Shown: one piece after another, positions 35,357 to 44,618 of the stretch
How positions within the stretch are numbered: position 1 is the first letter of the stretch
Layout of the letters: each line of letters opens with the position of its first letter
Assembly (NCBI GenBank): GCA_964652235.1
Contig: CAZZDK010000014.1
Coordinates: 1-61,259 of the forward strand
Direction of reading: 5' to 3'
From: CAZZDK01 sp964652235
GTDB taxonomy: Bacteria > Pseudomonadota > Alphaproteobacteria > UBA9219
Length of the DNA: 61,259 nucleotides
Program-made: the position numbers and the translations under genes
The notes under the pieces: model-generated
Seen by the model: only the letters and a program-made list of their open reading frames with translations
Databases searched by the model: none
What the model was told of the DNA's origin: nothing

Positions 35357-36127
35357 ATGGAAACGAAAACCTTGAAAACGAAAAAGCACGCCGTCGTCCG
35401 CGCGGGCGACAAAATGGACGAAACGGTTCGGACTTTCTTTATCGCGGCGCTGATCGCGCTTTTCATCCGCGCCTTCGCGTTCGAGCCGTTCAACATTCCC
35501 TCCGGCTCGATGATCCCCAATCTTCTGATCGGGGATTTCCTGTTCGTCTCGAAATACGCCTACGGCTACAGCAGCCGCTCGGCCCTGTTCGGTTTTCTGC
35601 CCGTGTCGGGGCGCCTTTTCGCGCGGCAGCCGCAGCGCGGCGACGTGATCGTCTTCAAGCTGCCCAGCGACAACCGAACGGATTACATCAAGCGGCTCAT
35701 CGGCCTGCCCGGCGATTCCGTGCAGGTGAAAAACGGGCTGCTTTACGTCAACGGCGTGGCCGTCACGCGGCAGAAGCTGGCGGAGCCGTTGGCCGCTTCC
35801 TACGAAAAACCGGCGCCCGATTCCGCGGATTTCGTCGAAACGCTGCCGGGCGGGCGGGCGCACGTCATCCGCGAGGAGAGCGACGATAGGCCGCTCGACG
35901 ATACGGGCGTGTTCGAGGTGCCGCCGGGCCATTATTTCTTCATGGGCGACAACCGCGATAATTCGCAAGACAGCCGCACGACGCGCGTGGGGTTCGTCCC
36001 CTTTGAGAATCTCGTGGGCCGGGCGGAGATGATCTTCTTCTCGCTCGGCGAGGGCGCGCGGTTCTGGGAGATATGGAAGTGGCCGAGCGCGGTGCGCTGG
36101 GGACGTTTGTTCGAGAAGGTGGAATAG
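35357..36127 (+). CDS. lepB: Signal peptidase I
   Basis: This 256-residue inner-membrane serine protease cleaves Sec and Tat signal peptides. One N-terminal membrane helix (about 24-45) is followed by box B FNIPSGSMIPNL with the catalytic serine, box D DYIKRLIGLPGD with the catalytic lysine, and box E MGDNRDNSQDSR. Length is normal. It is followed by a palindromic repeat and then rnc. Confidence 0.96.
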   Translation: METKTLKTKKHAVVRAGDKMDETVRTFFIAALIALFIRAFAFEPFNIPSGSMIPNLLIGDFLFVSKYAYGYSSRSALFGFLPVSGRLFARQPQRGDVIVFKLPSDNRTDYIKRLIGLPGDSVQVKNGLLYVNGVAVTRQKLAEPLAASYEKPAPDSADFVETLPGGRAHVIREESDDRPLDDTGVFEVPPGHYFFMGDNRDNSQDSRTTRVGFVPFENLVGRAEMIFFSLGEGARFWEIWKWPSAVRWGRLFEKVE

Positions 36128-36134
36128 AAAAGGG

Positions 36135-36244
36135 CGTCATTGCGAGGAGGTCGAAGGCCGACGAAGCAATCCAGAGTCAAGCAGAACAACCTTGGTTTCC
36201 CTGCGACTCTGGATCGCCACGCGCCTACGGCGCTCGCGATGACG
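36135..36244. repeat. Palindromic repeat between lepB and rnc
   Basis: The copy runs from CGTCATTGCGAGGAGG through GAAGCAATCCAGAGTC and GACTCTGGATCGCCACG to CTCGCGATGACG. Its core differs from that of the 55151 copy. It splits an otherwise tight operon, 7 bases after the lepB stop and 23 before the rnc start, and is open in the rnc frame. Confidence 0.85.
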
Positions 36245-36267
36245 GAATGTCAAGGGAAGGAAAAGGC

Positions 36268-36936
36268 ATGAAAGTCGCGGCGCTTGCGGAAAGGATCGGG
36301 CATGTTTTCGCGCGGCCAAGCCTGCTGCGCGACGCGCTGACTCATCCGTCTCTGGCCGGGAAGAAATCCCTCTCGCCTTATGAGCGGCTTGAGTTTTTGG
36401 GCGACCGGGTTTTGGGCCTCGTGATCGCGGAATGGCTTTACGCGCTTTACCCGGACGCGAAGGAAGGCGAGCTGGCCAAGCGCCACGCGGCGCTCGTCAA
36501 CCGCGACGCGCTGAAGGAAGTGGCGGAAAAAATCGGCCTTGAGGAGGCGCTTTCGCTCGCGCACGGAGAGGCGGCGGGCGCGGGCCGCAAGAATCTGGCT
36601 GCGCTTTCCGACGCGATGGAAGCCGTCATCGGCGCGCTTTATCTCGATGGCGGGTTAGAGGCGGCCTCGCGCTTTATCCGCGCTTTTTGGGATTCCTCGA
36701 TCCGTGAAAACGCGCCGGACGATCCCAAGACGGCGCTTCAGGAATGGGCGCAGGGACGAGGGCTGCCTTTGCCGACCTATAAAATCGCGGAGCGGACCGG
36801 TCCGGCGCACGCGCCGCATTTTAGGGTGGAAGTTTCGGTGAAAGGCCTGCCGTCCGTTCAGGGCGAGGGCGATTCCAAGCGCGAGGCCGAAAAAGAAGCC
36901 GCGCGGATTCTTTTGAAAGAGATCGAAGGCGCATGA
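36268..36936 (+). CDS. rnc: Ribonuclease III
   Basis: The 222-residue dsRNA endonuclease has the signature ERLEFLGDRVLGLVIAEW, the second acidic site LSDAMEAVIGALYLDGG and a C-terminal dsRNA-binding domain (about 150-220; DPKTALQEWAQGRGLPLPTY and GDSKREAEKEAARILL). The signature has Arg where Ala is common (GDRVL), a frequent variant. Start ATG 36268 follows GGGAAGGAAAAGG; the frame stays open upstream through the palindromic repeat, which I do not treat as coding. ATGA overlap with era. Confidence 0.96.
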   Translation: MKVAALAERIGHVFARPSLLRDALTHPSLAGKKSLSPYERLEFLGDRVLGLVIAEWLYALYPDAKEGELAKRHAALVNRDALKEVAEKIGLEEALSLAHGEAAGAGRKNLAALSDAMEAVIGALYLDGGLEAASRFIRAFWDSSIRENAPDDPKTALQEWAQGRGLPLPTYKIAERTGPAHAPHFRVEVSVKGLPSVQGEGDSKREAEKEAARILLKEIEGA

Positions 36937-37886
36937 CAGACCTGCCCCCAACCCGCGCGGGCTTCGTCGCTATTCTGGGCGCGCCGAACGCAGGCAAATC
37001 CACGCTTCTCAACCGGCTTCTGGGCGAGAAACTTTCCATCGTCACGCGCAAGGCGCAAACCACGCGCATTCGGGTTCTGGGCCTCTTGACGGAAGGGACC
37101 ACGCAAATCGGCCTGATCGACACGCCGGGGCTGTTCCGTCCTAAAGACCGGCTGGACAAGGCCATGGTCCGGGCGGCGTGGGATTCGCTGGAAGGGGCGG
37201 ACCTGGTTTTGTTTCTTCTCGATGCCGCGGCGCGCCCGGACGAGGAAAAGTTGGGAGACGTCCTCTCGGTTCTTGAAAAGCGCAAAGTTCGCGCCGTTTT
37301 GGCGCTGAACAAGACGGACCGCGTGAAGCCGGAAAAACTTTTGCCGTTGGCGCAGAAAATGGACCAAACCGGCCTGTTTGATCGCATCTTCATGATCTCG
37401 GCTCTCACGGGCGACGGCGTGGCGGCTCTTAAAGAATATCTGTTGAGTCATATGCCGCCTGGTCCCTGGCCTTATCCGGAAGATCAGCTGACGGACCTGC
37501 CGGAGCGTCTTTTGGCCGCCGAGATCACGCGCGAACAGATTCTTTTGCAGCTTCACGACGAATTGCCCTACGGCGCGACGGTTCTGCCCGAAGCCTGGGA
37601 GGAAAAGCGCGACGGCTCGGCGGCGATCCGGCAGACGATCGTGGTCTCGAAACCGGCCCACCGGGCCATGGTCCTGGGCAAGGGCGGCAGCCGCATCAAA
37701 GAGATAGGCCGAGCCGCTCGCGCGGAAATGGCGGCGCAGTTGGGCCGTCCGGTCCATTTGTTTTTGGACGTGAAGGCTGACGGGAAGTGGAAGGAAAAGC
37801 CCGAATACTATAGCCTGTTCGGACTCGAAACGAAAGGAGCGGCGCCCGCCTCAAAAACCATACGGTCCTGTAAAAAATCTTCATAA
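36933..37886 (+). CDS. era: GTPase Era
   Basis: The 317-residue ribosome-assembly GTPase shows G1 GAPNAGKSTLLN, a G2 region around TTRIRVLG, G3 DTPGLF, G4 NKTD, G5 SALTGDG and a C-terminal KH domain (VLGKGGSRIKEIGRAAR) that binds the 16S rRNA 3' end. About 13 residues after the usual end (after SLFGLE) form an unusual basic tail. It overlaps rnc by 4 bases. Confidence 0.97.
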   Translation: MTDLPPTRAGFVAILGAPNAGKSTLLNRLLGEKLSIVTRKAQTTRIRVLGLLTEGTTQIGLIDTPGLFRPKDRLDKAMVRAAWDSLEGADLVLFLLDAAARPDEEKLGDVLSVLEKRKVRAVLALNKTDRVKPEKLLPLAQKMDQTGLFDRIFMISALTGDGVAALKEYLLSHMPPGPWPYPEDQLTDLPERLLAAEITREQILLQLHDELPYGATVLPEAWEEKRDGSAAIRQTIVVSKPAHRAMVLGKGGSRIKEIGRAARAEMAAQLGRPVHLFLDVKADGKWKEKPEYYSLFGLETKGAAPASKTIRSCKKSS

Positions 37887-38043
37887 GTTATAAAGAATCG
37901 TTCTAGTATCTCTCGTGCCTCGCGCTTGATCGTCGGTCCCGCCGTTTTTGTGCCGCGATTTTCCTAAGCGCGAAGGGGTTTCTTCAACGCGTCTGTCGCG
38001 TTCTAGCGCGATCAGACGGTCAGGCTGTTTCAGGAGGTGTGGA

Positions 38044-39285
38044 TTGACCCAGTCTCATAAGGCTTTAGGGCAGGGCCATGCAAAGGCGTCCGCTCACGAT
38101 ACCAAAGGGGCGGGCCTCCCGGTGGGGACGAGGGCCGTCATCGACGCCAGCGGCCTGGCGGCCCTGTTTTCCACCCTCATTAAAGTGGGCTATCAGCCCA
38201 TCGGGCCCAAGGCGCGGGACGGCGCGGTGGTTTACGAGCCGATTTCTTCGCCCGCCGACCTGCCCGTCGGCTGGTCGGACGAGCAGGAAGGCGGCTATTA
38301 CCGCCTGGTGAAAGGCACCGAAGGGGCCTTTTTCGAATATCTGGTCGGCCCGTCAAGCTGTAAGAAATTCCTGTTCCCGCCCAAGCACAAATTGTGGTCT
38401 GCCGCCCGCAAGGGCGCGGGAATGCAGATGGAGGCGCCGGAAAAGGACGTTCCGGCCTACGCCTTTATCGGCGTGCGCTCCTGCGAGCTGGAGGCGATCA
38501 AGATCCAGGACAAGGTGTTCGGCTATGGCCGCGCCGACAAGTGCGAGGACGGGATTTTTTCGGACCCCGGTTACGTCGCGCGGCGAAGCAAGGCGCTGAT
38601 CATCGCGGTGAACTGCTCGCGGGCGGGCAAGACCTGTTTCTGTTCCAGCATGGGCGGCGATCCGCACGTCAAGCAGGGGCAGGGTTTCGACCTGTCGCTG
38701 ACGGAGCTGGACCCCGGCAAGCCGAACCATCGCTTTATCGTGGAGGTCGGCAGCGAGAGCGGCGGGCTGATTTTAGGCGTTCTGCCGCATCGCGAGGCGC
38801 AAAGGTCGGATTTCGAGGAAGTGGAGACGCAGGCCCGCCGGGCGCGCGGCCGGATGGGGCGCAAAATGGTCCCCAAGGTCAAGGAGCTTTTGCAGCGCAA
38901 CCTGCGGCACGAACGCTGGGACGACGTGGGCGAAAGGTGCCTGTCCTGCGGCAATTGCACGATGGTTTGCCCGACCTGCTTCTGCACGACGGTGGAGGAC
39001 ACGACGGACCTGACCGGCGACCATGCCGAGCGCTGGCGGTCGTGGGACAGCTGCTTCTCGCTGGATTTCAGCTACATTCACGGCGGGGCGATCCGGCGCG
39101 AGACGCGCGCGCGGTACCGCCAATGGATCACCCACAAGCTCGCCAACTGGCACGAACAGTTCGGCTCGTCCGGCTGCGTGGGTTGCGGACGCTGCATCAC
39201 TTGGTGCCCCGTCGGCATCGACATCACCCAGGAAGCGAAGGCCATCAACGATCGCGATGGCGCTTTATCGAACAAGCCCGATTGA
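38044..39285 (+). CDS. hydB: Group 3b [NiFe] hydrogenase, beta (iron-sulfur electron transfer) subunit
   Basis: The 413-residue subunit relays electrons between the diaphorase and hydrogenase parts. Two ferredoxin-like clusters near the C-terminus are CLSCGNCTMVCPTCFC and CVGCGRCITWCPVG; earlier cysteines (RSCELEAI, NCSRAGKTCFCSS) match the sulfhydrogenase beta family. The start is a TTG at 38044, encoding MTQSHKALG, because AGGAGGT sits 5-6 bases upstream and no ATG is in place. It begins a four-gene subunit operon; 157 bases before it contain no gene. The enzyme is soluble, cytoplasmic and expected to use NAD(P)H reversibly. Confidence 0.88.
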   Translation: MTQSHKALGQGHAKASAHDTKGAGLPVGTRAVIDASGLAALFSTLIKVGYQPIGPKARDGAVVYEPISSPADLPVGWSDEQEGGYYRLVKGTEGAFFEYLVGPSSCKKFLFPPKHKLWSAARKGAGMQMEAPEKDVPAYAFIGVRSCELEAIKIQDKVFGYGRADKCEDGIFSDPGYVARRSKALIIAVNCSRAGKTCFCSSMGGDPHVKQGQGFDLSLTELDPGKPNHRFIVEVGSESGGLILGVLPHREAQRSDFEEVETQARRARGRMGRKMVPKVKELLQRNLRHERWDDVGERCLSCGNCTMVCPTCFCTTVEDTTDLTGDHAERWRSWDSCFSLDFSYIHGGAIRRETRARYRQWITHKLANWHEQFGSSGCVGCGRCITWCPVGIDITQEAKAINDRDGALSNKPD

Positions 39286-39289
39286 GGAT

Positions 39290-40165
39290 ATGAGCATGAG
39301 CCAAGCGCCAGCCAAAAAGCACGAAGGATGTTCCTGCTATTCCGGCCAGGAAAGCCCAATGCATCCGCGCCCCTTCCGGGTTCTTGAGATCCGCAGGGAG
39401 CTTTCCGACACCTTCAGTATGTCGCTGACCCCCAGCGACGGCGGCCCCGTGATGTTNNNNNNNNNNNATATGCTCTATGTGTTCGGGGTGGGCGAGGTTC
39501 CCATCAGCATCAGCGGCGATCCTTCGGACCGCAACGTCCTGATCCACACGACCCGCGCCGTGGGCAAGGTTTCCTCGGCGCTCAACGATATGAAGGCCGG
39601 GGCGACCGTGGGCGTGCGCGGTCCCTTCGGGTCGAGCTGGCCGCTCGATCCGGCGGAGGGGATGGATCTGGTTTTCGTCGCGGGCGGCATCGGTCTCGCG
39701 CCGCTGCGCCCGGCCATCTATCAGGCGATGGCGAATCGTCACAAGTTCGGCAACGTCGCGGTCCTTTACGGCGCCCGCACGCCGGAAGATATTTTGTTCT
39801 CCAAGGAGCTTTTACGCTGGCGCTCGCGCTTCGACATCGACGTTCAGGTGACGGTGGACCGCGCGACGGGCAACTGGCGCGGCAAGGTGGGGCTGGTCAC
39901 GAACCTCATCATGCAGGGCGGCTTTGATCCGAAGAACACGGCGGCCTACACCTGCGGCCCCGAAATCATGATGCTGCACGTCGTCAAGGCGTTGAACGGG
40001 CGCGGCGTGCCGCTCGACCGTATCTATCTTTCGATGGAGCGGAACATGAAGTGCGGGGTCGGCTTCTGCGGTCATTGCCAGTGGGGACCGCACTTCGTGT
40101 GTCGGGACGGCCCGGTGTTCCGTTACGACAAGATTGCCGACATCCTCAGCATTCGGGAGCTTTAA
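39290..40165 (+). CDS. hydG: Group 3b hydrogenase, gamma (FAD/NAD(P)-binding) subunit, with assembly gap
   Basis: The roughly 292-residue ferredoxin-reductase-like subunit has the FAD-binding half (YVFGVGEVPISISGD), NAD(P)-binding half (FVAGGIGLAPLRPAI, YGARTPEDILF, YTCGPEIMM) and a C-terminal [2Fe-2S] motif CGVGFCGHCQWGPHFVC. Eleven Ns at 39457-39467 replace the segment just before MLYVFGVGE, where the family carries a PGQF-type FAD motif; the frame stays open, but family spacing suggests a slightly longer true segment. ATG 39290; a second in-frame ATG lies two codons on. Confidence 0.88.
   Translation: MSMSQAPAKKHEGCSCYSGQESPMHPRPFRVLEIRRELSDTFSMSLTPSDGGPVMXXXXXMLYVFGVGEVPISISGDPSDRNVLIHTTRAVGKVSSALNDMKAGATVGVRGPFGSSWPLDPAEGMDLVFVAGGIGLAPLRPAIYQAMANRHKFGNVAVLYGARTPEDILFSKELLRWRSRFDIDVQVTVDRATGNWRGKVGLVTNLIMQGGFDPKNTAAYTCGPEIMMLHVVKALNGRGVPLDRIYLSMERNMKCGVGFCGHCQWGPHFVCRDGPVFRYDKIADILSIREL
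39457..39467. other. Assembly gap (11 N) inside the hydrogenase gamma gene
   Basis: Eleven Ns between GGPVMF and MLYVFGVGE codons. The expected FAD-binding motif of this region cannot be read. Confidence 0.95.
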
Positions 40166-40167
40166 CC

Positions 40168-41013
40168 ATGACGGCGGCGAAAACCAAGGACGCGAAAAAG
40201 AAACCGGCTTCCGGCGCCGCTTCGGCGGTCCGCAGGGCCAGGCCCAAGCCCAAGGTGGCGGTGTGGAAGTTCGCTTCGTGCGACGGCTGCCAGCTGAGCC
40301 TTTTGGACTGCGAGGACGATTTGCTCGCCGTCGTGGGCGAGATAGAGATCGCCTATTTCCTGGAGGCGACGCGCAACGTGGTGAAGGGGCCTTACGACAT
40401 TTCGCTCGTCGAAGGCTCGATTACGACCGAGCACGACGTTCACCGCCTGCGCAAAATACGCCAGCAATCGAAAAAGCTGGTCGCCATCGGCGCGTGCGCC
40501 ACGGCGGGCGGCATTCAGGGGATCAAGAACTTCGCGGACGTGAACGAATATATCCGGACCGTCTATACCAGACCGGATTATATCTCCACGCTCAAGACCT
40601 CGACGCCGATCCAGGAACACGTCGCCGTCGATTTCGAGCTGCGCGGCTGCCCCATCAACAAGCATCAGCTTGTCGAGGTGGTGAACGCTCTTTTGAACGG
40701 GCGCGTTCCCAACGTCTATCATTATAGCGAGTGCATGGAGTGCAAGAGAAAGGGCACCGTTTGCGTCATGGTCGCCAAAGGCACGCCTTGCCTCGGCCCC
40801 GCCACGCAGACGGGCTGCGGCAACGTTTGTCCCTCGACGAACCGTGGCTGTTTCGGGTGCTTTGGCCCGGCGGAGCCCTCGAACGGGACGAGCCTCGCGC
40901 GGCAGCTTGAAAAGCTCGGAATGTCGAAGCGCGAGATCAAGGACTTCTTCCGTTCGTACAATGCGGGCGCGGACGCTTTCCGAAAGGTCAGCGAAGCCTA
41001 CGACGGGGAATAA
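40168..41013 (+). CDS. hydD: Group 3b hydrogenase, delta (small) subunit
   Basis: The 281-residue small subunit carries the electron-transfer [4Fe-4S] clusters next to the active site. Cysteine motifs: SCDGCQLSLLD (proximal cluster), GACATAGG, ELRGCPINKHQL, then ECMECKRKGTVC, GCGNVCPSTNRGCFGCFGPAE. A lysine/alanine-rich stretch of about 28 residues precedes the conserved KVAVWKFASCDGC; no Tat signal is present, in line with a cytoplasmic enzyme. It starts 2 bases after the gamma stop. Confidence 0.92.
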   Translation: MTAAKTKDAKKKPASGAASAVRRARPKPKVAVWKFASCDGCQLSLLDCEDDLLAVVGEIEIAYFLEATRNVVKGPYDISLVEGSITTEHDVHRLRKIRQQSKKLVAIGACATAGGIQGIKNFADVNEYIRTVYTRPDYISTLKTSTPIQEHVAVDFELRGCPINKHQLVEVVNALLNGRVPNVYHYSECMECKRKGTVCVMVAKGTPCLGPATQTGCGNVCPSTNRGCFGCFGPAEPSNGTSLARQLEKLGMSKREIKDFFRSYNAGADAFRKVSEAYDGE

Positions 41014-41043
41014 TCTTTCAGCGGAAAACGAAGGAGCCGACCG

Positions 41044-42414
<1,371 letters not shown>

Positions 42415-42424
42415 ATCAGGCGGC

Positions 42425-42883
42425 ATGGGCCTTCTTTTTTTGGGGATCGGCAATCTTCATCGCGGCGACGACGGGGTGGGGCCTTTTCTGGCCGCGCGGC
42501 TTTCCGAAAACAAGACGCTTGCGGCCAAGGGAGTGAGGGTCCTGGACCACAGCGGCGAGGGCGCGTCGCTGATCGAGGATTGGAGCGGCGCGGATAAAGT
42601 CGTCATCGTGGACGCGATGAAATCGGGGGCGAAACACGGGACCGTCCGGCGCTTTGCCCCGATCGACGAAACGCTCAGCAGCGGCGTGTTTCGCTATTCC
42701 AGCCATCTGTTCGGCCTGGCCGAGGCGGTGGAAATGGCGCGTCGGCTCGGCAAATTGCCGAAGGAGATGATTATTTTCGGGGTCGAGGGAAAAAACTTCG
42801 ACTTCGGCGCGCCGCTTTCGAAAAGCGTGGAGAAAGCGGCGGCGAAAGTGGAGCAAGAGGTTCTTAAAGCCTTCGCCGTTTGA
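42425..42883 (+). CDS. Hydrogenase maturation protease
   Basis: The 152-residue HyaD/HybD/HycI-family endopeptidase should cleave the C-terminal peptide from the large subunit after nickel insertion. Conserved parts: LFLGIGNLHRGDDGVGPFLA with the nickel-sensing Asp, VVIVDAMKSG, SSHLFGLAEAVEMARRLG and IFGVEGKNFDFG. It starts 10 bases after the large-subunit gene, so cotranscription is likely. It is followed by a repeat-filled 537-base space. Confidence 0.92.
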   Translation: MGLLFLGIGNLHRGDDGVGPFLAARLSENKTLAAKGVRVLDHSGEGASLIEDWSGADKVVIVDAMKSGAKHGTVRRFAPIDETLSSGVFRYSSHLFGLAEAVEMARRLGKLPKEMIIFGVEGKNFDFGAPLSKSVEKAAAKVEQEVLKAFAV

Positions 42884-42934
42884 GAAGAGGATTCAGGGGT
42901 CAGGATTCAGGGTTCAGGGAAAGAAAGAAAACCC

Positions 42935-43356
42935 CGTCATTGCGAGGCGCCGCGCCGAAGCCGCAAAGCGGCGTAGGCGGGCGCCGTGGCAATCCAGGAC
43001 CGCCCGCAGAAGGGGATCTGGATTCAGAGGACAGATGTCAGACGACAGAAAAAATACCCGTCATCCCGGACAAGGCCTGCCGCCAAAGGCGGCAGGGCGC
43101 CGATCCGGGACCCAGAGTCGTTGCGATCAAAGGTCAGAAACTAAACGCCCCTCTCCCCTTGCGGGATCGACGCCGAAGGGCTTAGATTTCGCAGGTGAGG
43201 GGTCAAAAAAGGATTCAGGGTTCAGGGAAAGAAAGAAAACCCCGTCATTGCGAGGCGCGACTTGTCGCGCCGTGGCAATCCAGAGTCAAGCAGACCGTCC
43301 CGTTGGTTCTTGTGACCCTGGATTGCTTCGTCAGCCTGCGGCTTCCTCGCAATGAT
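42935..43356. repeat. Cluster of three palindromic repeat units between the protease gene and hypA
   Basis: Half unit 42935-43001 (CGTCATTGCGAGGCG ... GGCAATCCAGG); a different unit at 43059-43123 (CGTCATCCCGGACAAGG ... GATCCGGGACCCAGAG); and a full unit 43243-43356 (CGTCATTGCGAGGCGCG ... CCTCGCAATGA). Between and around them lie GGATTCAGGG microrepeats. No gene is seen from 42884 to 43420. Confidence 0.85.
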
Positions 43357-43420
43357 AATTTTCTTTCCCCCCTGACCCCTGAACCCTGACCCCTGAACCC
43401 TTTTTTCTCCCCCGACCCCC

Positions 43421-43663
43421 ATGCACGAAGTTTCCCTCTGCGAAAGCATCCTCAAGATCATCGAAAAGCAGGCGGAAAAGGACGGATTTGCCCGCGCCAC
43501 CTGCGTTACGCTCACCATTGGGGAGCTTTCGGGCGCGAGCGAAGAGGCGCTTGCCTTTTGCTTTCCGCTTGTCGCGAAAGGAACGCTGGCCGAGGGCGCA
43601 AGCCTCTCGTTCGTCCGAACGCCGGGCCGGGAGCTGAAGGTCAAAGCGTTAGAGGTGGTGTGA
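43421..43663 (+). CDS. hypA: HypA-like nickel chaperone lacking the zinc-binding domain
   Basis: The frame encodes MHEVSLCESILKIIEKQAEK, with His2 and Glu3 of the HypA nickel site, and continues as a normal HypA N-terminal half through LAEGASLSFVRTPGR. It then passes straight to ELKVKALEVV, which matches the final strand of HypA. The intervening zinc domain of about 30-35 residues with its two CxxC pairs is absent, giving 80 residues instead of about 113-118. The loss is in frame, with no N-run nearby. The end overlaps the convergent methyltransferase gene by 15 bases. Nickel delivery may be impaired or altered. Confidence 0.85.
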   Translation: MHEVSLCESILKIIEKQAEKDGFARATCVTLTIGELSGASEEALAFCFPLVAKGTLAEGASLSFVRTPGRELKVKALEVV

Positions 43664-44608
43664 GGCGGCCCCGCGGGCGGACGGGCAAATTTTCCTGAAG
43701 TGCATGGCCATATAGGCGTCCTGATGATCGCCGGAAGCGAGGTTCACTTTTCTGATCAATTTTAGGCCAGCTTCCTTTGCCGCTTTCTCAAGAGTGCGAT
43801 CGCTCCAATAGGTGTCAATAACACTCGCGGTCAATTCGTGTCCCGTGGGTTCTCTCGCCACAAAGGTGACCTTCATTTGCGTGCCGTCCTGCAAAGGAAA
43901 GGGCGGAAGGCGGGACAGGGGAACATATCCATTCCCATCCGCCAAGACGGCGAGGGAAGAAGCCCTGCCGCGAACGTCTTCCGGAATGTCGTTGACGTGA
44001 ACGCTGTTGTAGTAATGGGAAGGCGTATTGCGGATGAAATCCGAAGGGCAGCCGATCATAATAATCTCGCCCTTTTCCTGCAGGAGGGCGGCCATGGGCT
44101 TGAAAAAGCGGTTCACAAGCTCAGGATACGGTTCGAAATGGTAATGGACGTGAACGGCGGTGATAAAGTCGCATTTTCCTTCAAGACCGGGAGGTATCTT
44201 TTCGTGATAACGAACGATCCCGTCGGTCGTCAACTCGCGGGCCGTTTCCGAAAAAGCGACTTGAAGCATCGGTTTTGAAGTGTCGATGCCATAGACGGCT
44301 GAAAAACCGAACTGGGGCAGTTTCTGGGTCAGCCAGCCGGTCCCGCAGCCGAAATCTACGGCCACTTTCTCTACGGCGCGCTTTTTCCCGTTCTGTCTCG
44401 CGTAGCCGCTGTTTCCTGTCAAATAACCGGCGATGTAGCCGAAATAAAGCTCCTGCCGTCCCGTCAGCACGTTAAATATTTTGAAGAAAGAAGCGATCTT
44501 GTCGGTGTACTGCGCCTGATGGATGGAAACGGGCTGCGCGCCCTGTTCCCCGTCCTCAGGAGGAGGCGGAAAGTGCGTTGGAAGAGAGGAGAGGGGAAGC
44601 GGTTCCAT
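43649..44608 (-). CDS. Class I SAM-dependent methyltransferase (cassette 3)
   Basis: The 319-residue protein has the SAM-binding VAVDFGCGTGWLTQKL (about residues 83-98), YGIDTSKPMLQ as the acidic loop, FITAVHVHYHFEPY, and a variable C-terminal half. It is a UbiE/Methyltransf-type enzyme rather than an EgtD-like one. It follows the XRE gene by about 10 bases on the same strand, mirroring cassettes 1 and 2. Start is ATG 44608 or the GTG just before it, with GAGGA upstream. Acceptor unknown. Confidence 0.75.
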   Translation of the reverse strand: MEPLPLSSLPTHFPPPPEDGEQGAQPVSIHQAQYTDKIASFFKIFNVLTGRQELYFGYIAGYLTGNSGYARQNGKKRAVEKVAVDFGCGTGWLTQKLPQFGFSAVYGIDTSKPMLQVAFSETARELTTDGIVRYHEKIPPGLEGKCDFITAVHVHYHFEPYPELVNRFFKPMAALLQEKGEIIMIGCPSDFIRNTPSHYYNSVHVNDIPEDVRGRASSLAVLADGNGYVPLSRLPPFPLQDGTQMKVTFVAREPTGHELTASVIDTYWSDRTLEKAAKEAGLKLIRKVNLASGDHQDAYMAMHFRKICPSARGAASHHL

Positions 44609-44618
44609 CACGATGTCC

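Noticed and set aside
36073..36267. N-terminal extension of RNase III through the palindromic repeat
   Set aside because: The extension encodes lepB shadow and repeat text; GGGAAGGAAAAGG just before ATG 36268 and the family's normal length fix the start there.
37948..38043. Extension of the hydrogenase beta subunit upstream of TTG 38044
   Set aside because: Arg/Ser-rich, unlike the family, and the Shine-Dalgarno lies inside it.
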